A stretch of 64,000 nt of DNA from Limnoperna fortunei (taxonomy: Eukaryota > Mollusca > Bivalvia > Mytilida > Modiolidae): contig OX104112.1 of NCBI GenBank assembly GCA_944474755.1, forward strand, positions 82,659,756 to 82,723,755. The letters run 5' to 3'. The translations under genes and the position numbers were made by a program. The notes beneath the pieces were generated by a model. The model saw nothing but the letters and a program-made list of their open reading frames with translations. It ran no database searches and was not told the origin of the DNA. This document shows, piece after piece, positions 28,407 through 38,397 of this stretch (positions within the stretch are counted from its first letter, which is position 1; each line of letters begins with the position of its first letter).

Positions 28407-30023
28407 TTGGTATTACCTGAGGTGTACCGAGATGTAGCCCTTACAGGCTTGCATGATGATGTCGGTCACCAGGGTCGTGACCGTACGTTGTATTTGGTCA
28501 AATCTCGATTTTATTGGCCAGGTTTGGATAAAGATGTTGAGAGGAAGGTATCCACGTGTACTAATTGTATTATGAGGAAGTCGAAGGTTCAAAGGTCAGC
28601 TTGTTTAGTGAACATACAATCCAGCCAACCTCTCGAGTTGGTTTGCTTAGACTTTTTAGGACTAGAGAGATCAAAGGGAGGCTATGAAAACATACTCGTT
28701 ATTACCGATCATTTTACCCGATTTGCTCACGCTTTTCCGACAAAAAACCAGTCCGCTCACACAACAGCAAGGGTTTTATGGGAGAATTTTATACAATACT
28801 ATTCTTTTCCCGCCCGATTGCACAGCGATCAAGGAAGAAACTTTGAATCCAAAGTTATTAGGGAACTGTGCAACCTAGCTGGAATAAAGAAATCTCGTAC
28901 AACCCCATATCATCCTCAAGGGAATGGGCAGTGTGAGAGGTTCAATCAAACGCTTCTTAATATGCTTGGTACATTGAATGATGACCAAAAAGCAGATTGG
29001 AAGAGTTTTGTTTCGCCTCTTGTACATGCCTACAACGCAACACGTCATGAGAGTACGGGTTATAGTCCTCATTTCTTGCTGTTTGGGTGGCATCCGCGGT
29101 TAGCGATTGACGCGTTTTTCGGTACTCAGACGGACTCATTAGCCGATAGATCGAAAGATTCGTATGTTCAGAAACTGGGACGAAGACTTCAGTTTGCATA
29201 TAAAGCCGCCGAGAAAGAAGCAGAGAAGTCGAGTAAGCGACACAAAGCTAGATATGATCTGAGAGTCCGTAGTTCCTTTCTCAGTCCTGGTGATCGAGTT
29301 TTACTTAAAAACGTAGGCCTGAGAGGGAAACACAAACTCGCAAATAAATGGGAACGTATCCCATATACAGTTAAATCGCAACCCGATTCAAGTATTCCAG
29401 TCTATGTAGTGAAACGTGAATATGGCCGAGGCAGTACAAAGACCGTGCATAGAAATTTGTTACTTCCGATCGGTTCTCTACCCCTGTATGAGAAAATTGC
29501 TAACAAATCACGTTCCAAAGATCATTCATCATCAAACATGACTACACCGGAAAAACCGTTGGAAAAACATGGATGTTCTAACTTTTCCGACGATTCCAAT
29601 TTACAGTTTCATGAAGAACCTGACTTATCAGAGGACGAAGAATGTTTCGTTCCGTATAGGAATACCGTAAGATACGTGGTAACAAGAAAAGAACTTAATC
29701 CTTTTGCAGCTGAATTTACGCCTTCTCGAAATGCGGAAAACTTTATCAATGAGGAAAATACACGTTCCGACGCTACTGGTTCCCAACGTGGGGCCCGACA
29801 TGAATTACCGCAGTCTCGGTTATCGCCGTCAAGTTCACGCAGTAAAAGTCCGTCCTTTGATCTCTCTGGCCCCCAGAGTCCAGATATTGAGGGGTTAAAT
29901 CAGTCGAGTGTTGAAGATAATACTAGTTCAGGTTCTGTTCCAAGTAATTCTGGTAGGTTAGTCAGGAGAAGTGGCAGAAATATAAAACCTCCGGACAGAT
30001 ATGGAGATTTTATTTTTTACTGA
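28407..30023 (+). CDS. pol: Pol of element 2, integrase part
   Basis: This is the downstream half of pol, separated from the first half by the nested element. It has no start codon of its own; it is in frame with the upstream half once the insert and one copy of its target duplication are disregarded. The integrase zinc module has GLHDDVGHQGRDRT followed by CTNCIMRK. The DDE core has Asp in LDFLGLE, Asp in LHSDQGRNFES and Glu in GNGQCERFNQ. A TVHRNLLLP motif follows, then an acidic, Ser-rich low-complexity tail ending RSGRNIKPPDRYGDF, typical of many Ty3/gypsy Pol C-termini. The frame is intact over 539 codons, so the interruption is recent relative to decay. Confidence 0.93.
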   Translation: MVLPEVYRDVALTGLHDDVGHQGRDRTLYLVKSRFYWPGLDKDVERKVSTCTNCIMRKSKVQRSACLVNIQSSQPLELVCLDFLGLERSKGGYENILVITDHFTRFAHAFPTKNQSAHTTARVLWENFIQYYSFPARLHSDQGRNFESKVIRELCNLAGIKKSRTTPYHPQGNGQCERFNQTLLNMLGTLNDDQKADWKSFVSPLVHAYNATRHESTGYSPHFLLFGWHPRLAIDAFFGTQTDSLADRSKDSYVQKLGRRLQFAYKAAEKEAEKSSKRHKARYDLRVRSSFLSPGDRVLLKNVGLRGKHKLANKWERIPYTVKSQPDSSIPVYVVKREYGRGSTKTVHRNLLLPIGSLPLYEKIANKSRSKDHSSSNMTTPEKPLEKHGCSNFSDDSNLQFHEEPDLSEDEECFVPYRNTVRYVVTRKELNPFAAEFTPSRNAENFINEENTRSDATGSQRGARHELPQSRLSPSSSRSKSPSFDLSGPQSPDIEGLNQSSVEDNTSSGSVPSNSGRLVRRSGRNIKPPDRYGDFIFY

Positions 30024-30118
30024 TTCATAATTTTTCATGTTGGATTGACTACTGCGAGACAATTGTCACCAGCTAGTTCAATTTAACACTTTCCTTTTCC
30101 TTAAAGAGTTAAGCATTT

Positions 30119-30140
30119 TTCTGTTGTTTCTATTCTTCAG
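30119..30140 (+). promoter_or_regulatory. 3' splice-site candidate before ORF3 of element 2
   Basis: TTCTGTTGTTTCTATTCTTCAG is a strong pyrimidine tract plus CAG, ending three nucleotides before the ORF3 ATG. The equivalent site in element 1 (11242-11260) also begins CTGTT and abuts its ATG. Confidence 0.55.
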
Positions 30141-30143
30141 ATC

Positions 30144-30806
30144 ATGAATTCTTATGCATATTGTTCCAGTAGAGGCAGATGTTTACAGGACTTGCAGTGT
30201 GCGGGAGTTGTTGTAAAACCTGGTGTCAAGTTATTAAAATTATTTGACATTGCTAAAAGGGACTTGCGTTTGGTTGAGGGGACAAGGATTGTGTATTTTG
30301 TTTGTGGTATTCCCGATATTTGTACTCTTCTTAGGGAAGAACATCCTTTATACGAGGAATCAATTATTAATATGAATATAAGTACAGATTCTATTGTTGA
30401 CACCTATAAAACTAATATTGAAACTGTATATAAGGGTTTACGTGATATAGGTTGCCAAGCTGTATTTTCTACTATTTGTACCATGAATTTTGAAAATGGG
30501 ACCCATCACAGATTGGCTAAGCGTAAAACCACATTCCTCAGGCACGAGTCCCAGTACCTGTTCATGCAGGATAGATTAAATTCTGTCCTTTTAATTCTAA
30601 ATAGATTCATAACTGAATTTAATAGTCAGCATGATATATGTACACCATTTCTACATAGTTATGTACATCAGAAATGTTCTAGTAAAATTCGATATAAATA
30701 TACAAAACTTGTAGATGGAGTACATCCGGCACCAGATCTGGGAGAGAGATGGGCTTCACATCTATGGAAAGTCATACTGGACAATGAATCTCGAGTTAAA
30801 AATTGA
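30144..30806 (+). CDS. ORF3 of element 2: SGNH/GDSL-hydrolase-like protein
   Basis: A 220-residue protein 120 nt downstream of the pol stop. The order of motifs resembles SGNH hydrolases: an N-terminal CSSRGRCL (Ser8 or Ser9 as possible nucleophile), a hydrophobic strand ending VYFVCGIPD (residues 50-58, where the family has a Gly-x-Asn/Asp block), and a C-terminal LVDGVHPAPDLG with Asp191 and His194 in the D-x-x-H position. Such domains hydrolyse esters and occur in ORF1 of some CR1 LINEs (family knowledge). An SGNH-type ORF in the env position of a Ty3/gypsy element is unusual. No signal peptide or membrane segment is visible. The canonical GDS block is not preserved, so activity is uncertain and the protein may have a binding role. 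Confidence 0.78.
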   Translation: MNSYAYCSSRGRCLQDLQCAGVVVKPGVKLLKLFDIAKRDLRLVEGTRIVYFVCGIPDICTLLREEHPLYEESIINMNISTDSIVDTYKTNIETVYKGLRDIGCQAVFSTICTMNFENGTHHRLAKRKTTFLRHESQYLFMQDRLNSVLLILNRFITEFNSQHDICTPFLHSYVHQKCSSKIRYKYTKLVDGVHPAPDLGERWASHLWKVILDNESRVKN

Positions 30807-32244
30807 TTTATTGACAGTTATGATAATGTATATATATTACACGTTATGCTCCTACACCTCTCAATCATCCCTTGGCGAATCCTGTTTTAAAGTTTCAGTC
30901 CACGTAAGAATCGGGCAAAATGCATACATGTGATGGCACATGAAGGAAAAAACGCAAACTTTTGATCATGGAATTTAATAAAACTATCCAATATAACAAC
31001 ATTCTAATTTATTTAAGTTCTGAATTATTTTGCCTTTTTAAGATATAATCATTTGAAATTTAGTTGAATTGTACAGTGAAAAATGCCGGGAAATTTTCCC
31101 GCCAAATTTTTCTCTATACAACCAGTCACAAATTATCCGTAGGAAATACCGTCCGACCAAGGGCATTAAGTTGTCGGTGTAGGACGTAAAACACTCCCCA
31201 AGTCAAGTCATCTAGACCATTGACACTTTTTCAAATATAAAATCTTGTTTTTATATCAAAATGAATGCATTTAAGCCAAAAAAGCTAAAAACAAAATTTT
31301 TGATGTGCTTCCCACTGCCTGACACTTAGCTATAATACTACTAAAAACCAACTTTTTGTAATGGAAGAAAATGTTCGCAAGATTTAGTAACATCGGTGAT
31401 ACATTCCAACATTGTGTTGTACAGCTGTACTGACACAGTTTAAATAAGCTGAATGTGTTATCCTACAGATACAGAACTATGCAAATAATTATAAATTAGA
31501 CAGAGTAAATTTGTCAAGTCAACTTTAATTATGCAACTGCGTGAAAATTGTCATTTAGTTTTAAATACTCGTTTCGAAAATTGAACTACGATGCACATTT
31601 GAATTAAAAAAGATAAATGTAAAATTTTAGAAAGTGAGTTTTGAGATTTTATATATCTTGCAGAGTTGGAAATTAAAGATATCACAGACATTCTTCTTAC
31701 TATGATCCTTTTCTTTAAATCGCAAACTGAAATCTATGACAAAAGGGATGATTTTTGTTTTCCAATTGTGAACATACCTTTTTCCCGAAAACAATGATTC
31801 ATCCTCGCGAAGTGAAACATTCATGACAAAATTGATAGTTGCTTTTTGAGCTTCCTCCAATTGCCCGGACAGTACTAAACGAGGGACTTTACCTTCACTT
31901 AAACTTTTAGGGGCAAGGTAACCTCATGATAAACTTGCATATACCTTAAATATCATGGTCGACACAATAAGGTTGTCGATACATAGATAGAGGTTAATGT
32001 CTAACTATTGACCCCTGTCTATCTTTAACAAACAAAAAGAAATGTTTGTGTTTCCATGTGACGATTAGATTTATGAACAAACAAAACCACGACGGATTTT
32101 GTTATTGATGCACGTAACAATTGGTCTCATTACTGATATGCTCTCTCACTATTGTTGTGCTTCGTTTGTACGTACTTGTCTAATCCAGCAGTAAACTTAT
32201 TATTTGTCGTGTTACAACATGCATATGACTCAACTCTTAGGGTT
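30807..32244. other. Non-coding DNA right of element 2
   Basis: The 3' LTR of element 2 should lie here if the element is complete, but I found no match to 20500-21050. A palindromic GCCGGGAAATTTTCCCGCC-like stretch occurs near 31086. The minus-strand frame at 31627-31860 is not supportable as a gene. Confidence 0.45.
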
Positions 32245-32320
32245 TGTGCCTTGGTGGCCGAGTGGTCAGTGTAGTTAGTCATGTGCTTTTAATCACTGCA
32301 GACAGGACACGCCAACATAA
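32245..32320 (+). mobile_element. SINE family A head fragment
   Basis: TTGGTGGCCGAGTGGTCAGT matches the tRNA-like A-box region of the SINEs at 53301 and 54682. The B-box and body are lost or rearranged. Confidence 0.55.
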
Positions 32321-33482
32321 CATAACCTGTCGAAATTCTAAATCGAGACTCCTGGATTTTTCCTGGGTTTAAACTAAAGTGTAGTTTTAATAAACCGTTT
32401 TCAAAGATTTTACAGACACGAAAAAATGAAGTCTTCTCCGCCTCTGCTTTTAAATTAAAAAGCTTGTATGCAGATACTGAAAGGTATATTTTTGTTTTCA
32501 CGTTTACCAAGTTTCTATGAGTATCAATTTTATTATGATTTACACATGGATGGGTTTGCTGTGTATTACTGGATCGTGAAGATAAGTACTCGAGCATATT
32601 AGTTGCTGTGATTAAATATGTTGCATGTAACCCGTGTTCAGTCGCAATTACAAAATTGTTTCACTCTATTTACATTATTTCTTGAAATCAACGAATTGGT
32701 AAACGGCGGCAGTTTCTTCTGTGTTCCACAATTTAACCCGCAAACTAAAGTATCGGTAAATGCAAGTGATCAAAGTATAAATTCGCTTTTGTCTGTCTAC
32801 ACCGCAGTAGATTAATTCAGCTTGGGTAGCAGAAAATTGTTTTTTTTTAGCTGTGTTCAGAGACAACATTCTCGAAGTACAGCTGCATATGAACTCTTTT
32901 AGGAAACTATTGAAAATAATGTACATACAGACAGAAGGAGCAAGACGTTTAAAGCTATATTAAAGTCAAATATTATAATTTGATAATTTATCGTAAAAAA
33001 TAAAACGATCAACTATTAGATTGAATCTTTAAATTAAAGTTCATAAAGTTATTATATTATGCATGTATGCTTGTAAAATATTCGTACAAAAATAACCAAA
33101 TGTTTTATGTTTGTTCAAAGAAGACATTTCAGAAACTGTGAAACTGAGCAAACAAATCAGTCAGGCTTTGTAATGCCACCTGACATTTTTCATCTCATAC
33201 ATAACCCATGTTGTTATCAATTATCCAAACAGTTTAAAAAGTCGTAATAAGCAAGGTTGAAAGAAATATTTTCATAAGATCACCTTTTAATGGGTTTCCA
33301 TCTGGATTATCTGTAATTGCTAAATAGAATCAAAATGATACACTAAATATAACCGTCATCAGAGCAACCCATGCTTAGCAGTAAGCAAAGGATATGTAAA
33401 ATAATTATGTTGGATTTTGAGGGTATTTTGCAAAATCATTTAGCTCCAATACAAACGTTTGAAATTGATAGACATAATAACA

Positions 33483-33485
<3 letters not shown>
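32321..33485. other. non-coding DNA
   Basis: AT-rich sequence with no supportable gene or repeat beyond the flanking SINE fragment and microsatellite. Confidence 0.5.

Positions 33486-33524
<39 letters not shown>
33486..33524. repeat. (AT)n microsatellite
   Basis: About 39 bp of alternating A and T. A second TA run lies at 33772-33791, on the other side of the SINE. Confidence 0.9.
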
Positions 33525-33525
<1 letters not shown>

Positions 33526-33539
33526 TATACTTCTACAAA

Positions 33540-33700
33540 TTCAGCCCAACACTGTTTGAATTAGATTTTTAACACTGTCAAATTTTTGTTTACCCTCAGC
33601 GGGATTCGAACTCACACCGTTGTGACACTGTGGCACCAAATCGCCTGCACTATGTCCAGCGGTCTAGACCCCTCGGCCAAATCCGCTATGAAAATATAGC
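33540..33700 (-). mobile_element. tRNA-derived SINE, minus strand, second family
   Basis: On the minus strand, 33687 to 33595 reads as a tRNA-like head. The A-box region GGCCGAGGGGTCTAGACCGC is followed, after a long variable segment, by the B-box GAGTTCGAATCCCGCTGAG. The ~93-nt head with a long arm is like a class II (Leu/Ser) tRNA. The body continues to about 33540. It is unlike family A in its head. A functional tRNA gene is less likely, because I cannot fold a clean acceptor stem. Confidence 0.65.
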
Positions 33701-33771
33701 TTCATTAACCGGGGTGAATCGTATACATAGACATAGTACATGTGTACTAGCGTGTGACGATGGAATTTTAT

Positions 33772-33791
33772 TATATATATATATATATATT
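33772..33791. repeat. (TA)n microsatellite
   Basis: A 20-bp alternating TA run at the upstream end of the minus-strand SINE. Confidence 0.85.
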
Positions 33792-35046
33792 GTTATTGTT
33801 TTGTACGTGTCAAAAGTTATGTTGTATATGACGAACACTGCGAATTATTCTGATGCTAACATTATGGCCATCATATCATTAGCATTTAATAGTAATATGG
33901 AGTAGGCATTGCCAAAATGCGAGCACAGACAATATACTTTATTTTTTATGTATAATGCGATTTCATAATTAACGTTAATTCCGAAAACCCTAAAAGTGCC
34001 TCAACTACATTCCAGTGGTCACGTGACGTCTCTCTTTGTAATGGTGACGTCACATGAAATGTAATTTGATTGTCAGTTTTTAAAGCTCGATTTAGTGAGT
34101 AAAAAAAACTAGTTTGAAATTTTTGTTGTTATTTTTTAATATAACATTAACTTTTTATCGTTGTCAAATTTATTTTTAAGTCTTTCTTTAAAATTTAATT
34201 AAGTGCTTCTTCATTCACTTCTGTTCCAGTTTTTCGACGATATCAACTTCCGGACGAAAAAAAATCAATATCAGCATAAAGCAGATTTTGATCACGTGAT
34301 TTCATTTTGATCATGTGACACGTAATTGCCGTAGAGCTCACCGCTCTTCGCGGGCAGCTTCGCTGCCCGCTGCGAGCCGTGCTCGCTATAACATCGGTAC
34401 GATTCTTGGTAAACATGCCTTGTTTCCGTATCATTCGGACTGGTTGTTGTGACGCTGTTAAATAGTAAACGTAGAAAGAATTAATATAACCATTGAGTTA
34501 CTTTTTCTGTATTAGTAAGCATGAAATTGTTAAAATGTTTGTGTTGAAATGTTCTCTGATACCGAATTACTTGCGAAAGTGAATTTGACAAAACAGCATA
34601 TTGCATAAATTGTATTACATTGTTACTCCTTCAGCCAATATAAGAGAAATATTAGATTTCTGAAACATATTCATATTTGTTATACTGTTGATAGTATATA
34701 AGGCATCGATTCTTCATTTCCGACGTTATTTGATTTGTCAAATTTTCAGCTCGGCTGAATATTTTAGATGGCACAGCTGTCCCTTGTATTATTAGATGGC
34801 AGGGATTTTACCGGTATTTTAACACGTTTATCTTCATGATGTTTTCGGTAGTAGTAACACGTTTTATATTTATACGTATTTTACTATTTCTTTGATAGCT
34901 TTTTAATAGAAGTTCATGGGTTTTTAATTTTCAGTTTATTTGTTCGATGATTCTGTCTGCTCTCTGACTTAGTCTTCTTCTAATCCATAGATAAATTTCT
35001 ATTGGACCTCCTCTTGTAAAACTACAACTAACAAATCGAATTAAGA
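33792..35046. other. non-coding DNA with a GC-rich hairpin
   Basis: Mostly featureless. TGACGTCA-type and CACGTG-type palindromes occur at about 34018-34055, and the GC-rich hairpin is listed separately at 34350-34370. No gene is supportable. Confidence 0.45.
34350..34370. repeat. Perfect GC-rich hairpin
   Basis: GCGGGCAGC and GCTGCCCGC form a 9-bp perfect stem around a 3-nt TTC loop, in a local GC-rich island (about 34330-34390) within AT-rich DNA. Confidence 0.8.
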
Positions 35047-35223
35047 ATTGAATGCATTCTTTTGAAGTTTCATTGACGTATGAAAGCGTTGACCGAAGCA
35101 CATTTTAATCATGAAAATGTGCTACGCGTCAACGGTTTCATACGTTAATGAAACTTCATCATGAAAATGTGCTTCGGTCAACGCTTTCATACGTCAATGA
35201 AACTTCAACAGAATGCATTCAAT
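35047..35223. mobile_element. 177-bp fold-back element with three related arms
   Basis: The outer ends ATTGAATGCATTC and GAATGCATTCAAT are perfect inverted repeats. The arms continue inward for about 60 bp (GACGTATGAAAGCGTTGACC and its complement GGTCAACGCTTTCATACGTC). A third, slightly diverged copy, TGTGCTACGCGTCAACGGTT and so on, sits between them in the right-arm orientation. There is no ORF. It is a fold-back MITE or snapback repeat. Confidence 0.85.
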
Positions 35224-35882
35224 ACGTATACTTACATTTTATTTCATTTTAAAATCATGCACAATATATTGTTGTTGATTAAATTATTCTGCGTTGTTTG
35301 TTTACTGTGGACGTCGTCAAGGAAACGCGTGCTTTTCATGCATTGAGAAATGCAAAAAAAATGATTCTACGTCATCTGTAACGGTTTTAACCACCAGAAA
35401 TCTTTTATATTGATGAAAGACATACGTTATGTTATACAATTATTGACTTTGATATAGTTCACTATCGGGATTTATCAACCACAAAAAAATGTAACATTCA
35501 CCGAGCCGCTAGAGAATATACATTTTTGAGGACTGAGAAATGCTGATAGCAACCGTATATCAAAGTCAGTATTTGTTTTATTACATGAATAAAATCACCA
35601 TCTTCTTTATTTAGATAAACAGAGGATACTTACATTTTGTCATTGTTGTGATGCTGGTTAAGCTTAATATTTTTTGTTAATTCTGCATTTTGATATTGAT
35701 TTGCTTACAATCATGAAATTCCAGTTTCATCACATTTTAAATATTGAAAAGAGTATAAATAAATCAATAATCCTATTCTTATATTTTTAACAGTATATTT
35801 TATCATTACAGATGATTCAATTAAAACCAGAATTGAAATTTATACTTATATTGTAACAGTCATGAAAAACAGGCTTGAACTG
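35224..35882. other. non-coding DNA
   Basis: AT-rich sequence without recognisable genes. Confidence 0.5.
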
Positions 35883-35887
35883 GTCAA

Positions 35888-36051
35888 AACCTGGCCTGGG
35901 CGCCTTAAAACCTTTCTGAGTAAAAATATTTTGCTCAGCATGAGAATTTACTCAATTACCATGACAACAAGAGAAAAGGAAAGATTTGATTGGATGAAAT
36001 TGAGAATAAAATAATTCTCAGCAAAAAAAATTTTTATGGCGCTGGGCCCAG
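35888..36051. mobile_element. MITE-like element with ~22-bp inverted ends
   Basis: The left end CCTGGCCTGGGCGCCTTAAA pairs imperfectly with the right end TTTATGGCGCTGGGCCCAGG. GTCAA occurs on both sides (35883-35887 and 36052-36056) and may be a target duplication. It is 164 bp without an ORF. Confidence 0.65.
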
Positions 36052-36117
36052 GTCAATATTGTTTTCCGCTTGAGTACTGTGCAGCGGAATCGTGCAGCAG
36101 ACAAAAAATTCCATATG

Positions 36118-36425
36118 TTTATGATCGTTATGGGAATTCAGTATCTCAAATACGATCTGACATTTTCGCCGAGTCATAGGTAGTGTTTCCTATTCCTGGA
36201 CTTTTCTCTATACAAGACAATGAGTTACCCGACGGGTGCCTAATTAGAGGCAGGCACTCGTCCGGAGCACCTGAGGGCGCCCATGGTTTTTATTGGGTTT
36301 GGGTTACTCTCTTTCTGTGTTTTATGTTTTTGGTTTTGGTGTAGTGTTTGTCTATATCCGGATTTGTAACTGTCCCTTCGCTTTTGGTTCTTGTTGTTCG
36401 GTCGGTTTTTCTTTGATTTTTTATG
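36118..36425 (+). repeat. Dispersed repeat, copy 1 of about 310 bp
   Basis: It shares an ordered series of blocks with 38398-38705: GATCGTTATG, CATAGGTAG/GATAGGCAG, TTTCCTATTCCTGGA, TCCGGAGCACCTG, GTCTATATCCGGATTTGTAA and TTGTTCGGTCGGTTT. It has no ORF, and the class is unknown. Confidence 0.8.
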
Positions 36426-36652
36426 TACATTGTAATTTTAGTACTATTACGATTTAACGTGACCCGAAATTTACTTTTAGACCAATCACAAATACGCAAA
36501 ATTCTGCTCATGTAATAAAATATTTAAAAAATAAAATCGTATAACAGAGACACTGCTTTTATTTAATATTACACATAACAATACAAACATATACACAATA
36601 ATGACTTATACTGATGACAATAACACAAAATTCTGACTTCCCGATATTGACC

Positions 36653-36694
36653 GGTCTAATTTTCTTATATGGAACAGTATCAGAAAATCGGACC
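36653..36694. repeat. Short hairpin repeat
   Basis: GGTCTAATTTTCTTATATGG and the downstream CAGAAAATCGGACC form an imperfect hairpin. It is related to the hairpin at 36982-37035. Confidence 0.6.
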
Positions 36695-36981
36695 ACTTGA
36701 CTATTATGCTATTTATTTCTTTATGTCAGCTGATTGGTTCTAAACCAAAAACAGGTAAAAATTTATAACTGATATCTAATAAAAAAGAAAATATGCATGT
36801 TATTATTCTCAGACACTGAACAATTCCTTATATACTTGTATTTTGATATATAAATAGGAGCTGACCCTATTGAAAAAAGTCATCGAAGGATATTATTGCA
36901 TAATCAGTTATAAATAAGTGCATTTGCTTGGTTAACACCAGATCTTCTCACATAACGAAATACAAGATATTAAAGCTAGCC

Positions 36982-37035
36982 GTCCGATTTTCTTATATGG
37001 ATTGACAGCTAACAGTCCATATCAGAAAATCGGAC
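36982..37035. repeat. Hairpin repeat with ~20-bp arms
   Basis: GTCCGATTTTCTTATATGGA and TCCATATCAGAAAATCGGAC pair with one unpaired or mismatched position around a 14-nt loop. It is probably a small MITE related to 36653-36694. Confidence 0.75.
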
Positions 37036-37863
37036 TGCTGTTAAATAAATCAACACACTACGCATATTAATACTAGACGAAGAAAACGCAGACCTTTTAT
37101 AAAAAAAACAAAAACAAAAAATTACATGCACAAATCTATCAATGATTTACGATTCTTCGATACAATAAACCGAATAGTTGTTGTTGCTAATGGCATTATC
37201 ACAAAATTTGGACTTCCCAATGGTCGTGATATTGACCATGAAACTGATATGGCCCAAGCCGAAGGCTGAACTATTCTGTAAATAATTTTTATCTGAATTT
37301 TGTAATCAGCCTGTCAATGTTTCGTTCGTTTAATGTTGTAATCATTTGTTATGGTTTTATAGGTGCCATTGCCTTAAAATGTACAAAATATAACGGCAGA
37401 GATGGATGTTTATTGGACCATTCCATTTATCTTTGATAGACGGTGGTTATTTTAAGTTGAATATGACATATAACAGACTAAAAAATTATTATCTAAAAAG
37501 AAAGTAATAGACGGCGTCCATTTATAAAGAAAATCACAGACATCAATCTTTTCCATAAAGATAGGAAGTTGTCGAATTAAAACTTAAACATCCAGGAGAT
37601 GTGGTAAATAATGCATAGAAAATAAGATAACATTTTGTACTTATTCAATCCTTTTTTGTTTGTTTGCTCATTTACTTACAAAGAGCACTTTGAATATACT
37701 ACGTATATCTTTCTACAATTTTATCATTATGAATGCTCCAAGGCATTGAATTTCTATGAAAAAAAATATTTGTATTAAAAGTTCGCTTTTAAAACCTATA
37801 CATTTTATGTTTTTGATACGAGGATGAAGTAACATAGCCAAATATGCTTATCCAAAAACAAAA
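37036..37863. other. non-coding DNA
   Basis: No supportable gene. A phrase CACAAAATTTGGACTTCCCA near 37202 echoes ACACAAAATTCTGACTTCCC near 36625, which suggests a local duplication. Confidence 0.4.
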
Positions 37864-37947
37864 GGCAAGTCCCGATCACTAGTACAGAACAGGCAAGCTC
37901 CGATCACTAGTACAGAACAGGCAAGCTCCGATCACTAGTACAGAACA
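37864..37947. repeat. 28-bp tandem repeat, 3 copies
   Basis: Units of GGCAAGCTCCGATCACTAGT plus ACAGAACA start at 37864, 37892 and 37920. The first has one substitution. Confidence 0.93.
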
Positions 37948-38397
37948 TATACATCGGTATATTGATAGAAATAGGAGAAATGACTCTATTTCTCCATATG
38001 CAATTAAGTTGTCTGTCGATTGATTTAGATCCAAGATATGTTTATCATAATTATATTTGAGTAAATCTTGAATTTCAATACTCCAACTTCTAAACCATAC
38101 ATGAGTATAAGAATAACGGCCTTGTCAAACATTTCAAGCTTATACTGTGGTTATTAAGTCTTTTCCTGATAATATTATACATGGAAGCTGGTTCCTTCAA
38201 ATATCGAGATTTAAAAAAGGACAATCTTATCAAGAACAGCATAATATGATACATAGTTACTAACAGTTTAAATTCTATGCTATGTATATAAAACTTGTTT
38301 AACAGCTGTTGTCTGCTAAGCTACGTAAGCATGGGTTTGTTGTACTCATGTTTGCCTTTTCTCTTCAGAAATTTGAAAAGTCGCCACCAAGACTTAA

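Larger units (their letters stand above)
21051..30806 (+). mobile_element. Element 2: Ty3/gypsy retrotransposon, interrupted, LTRs not identified
   Basis: It contains gag, a -1 frameshift signal, pol and a third ORF in the order of element 1. The start given is just after a possible LTR end (CGACA, 21046-21050), followed after 4 nt by a TGG primer-site candidate. The end given is the ORF3 stop. I searched by eye for a matching right LTR in 30807-33000 and found none, so the true ends are unknown. Pol is split by a nested 2.7-kb element at 25671-28405. Apart from that insertion I see no frameshift or stop in any of its three proteins. Confidence 0.85.

Noticed and set aside
28684..29199. Additional open frames on both strands inside the integrase region
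   Set aside because: They are out-of-frame shadows of the integrase coding sequence.
30144..30806. ORF3 of element 2 as an envelope glycoprotein
   Set aside because: No signal or membrane segment is visible, and the motif order fits an SGNH-type domain better.
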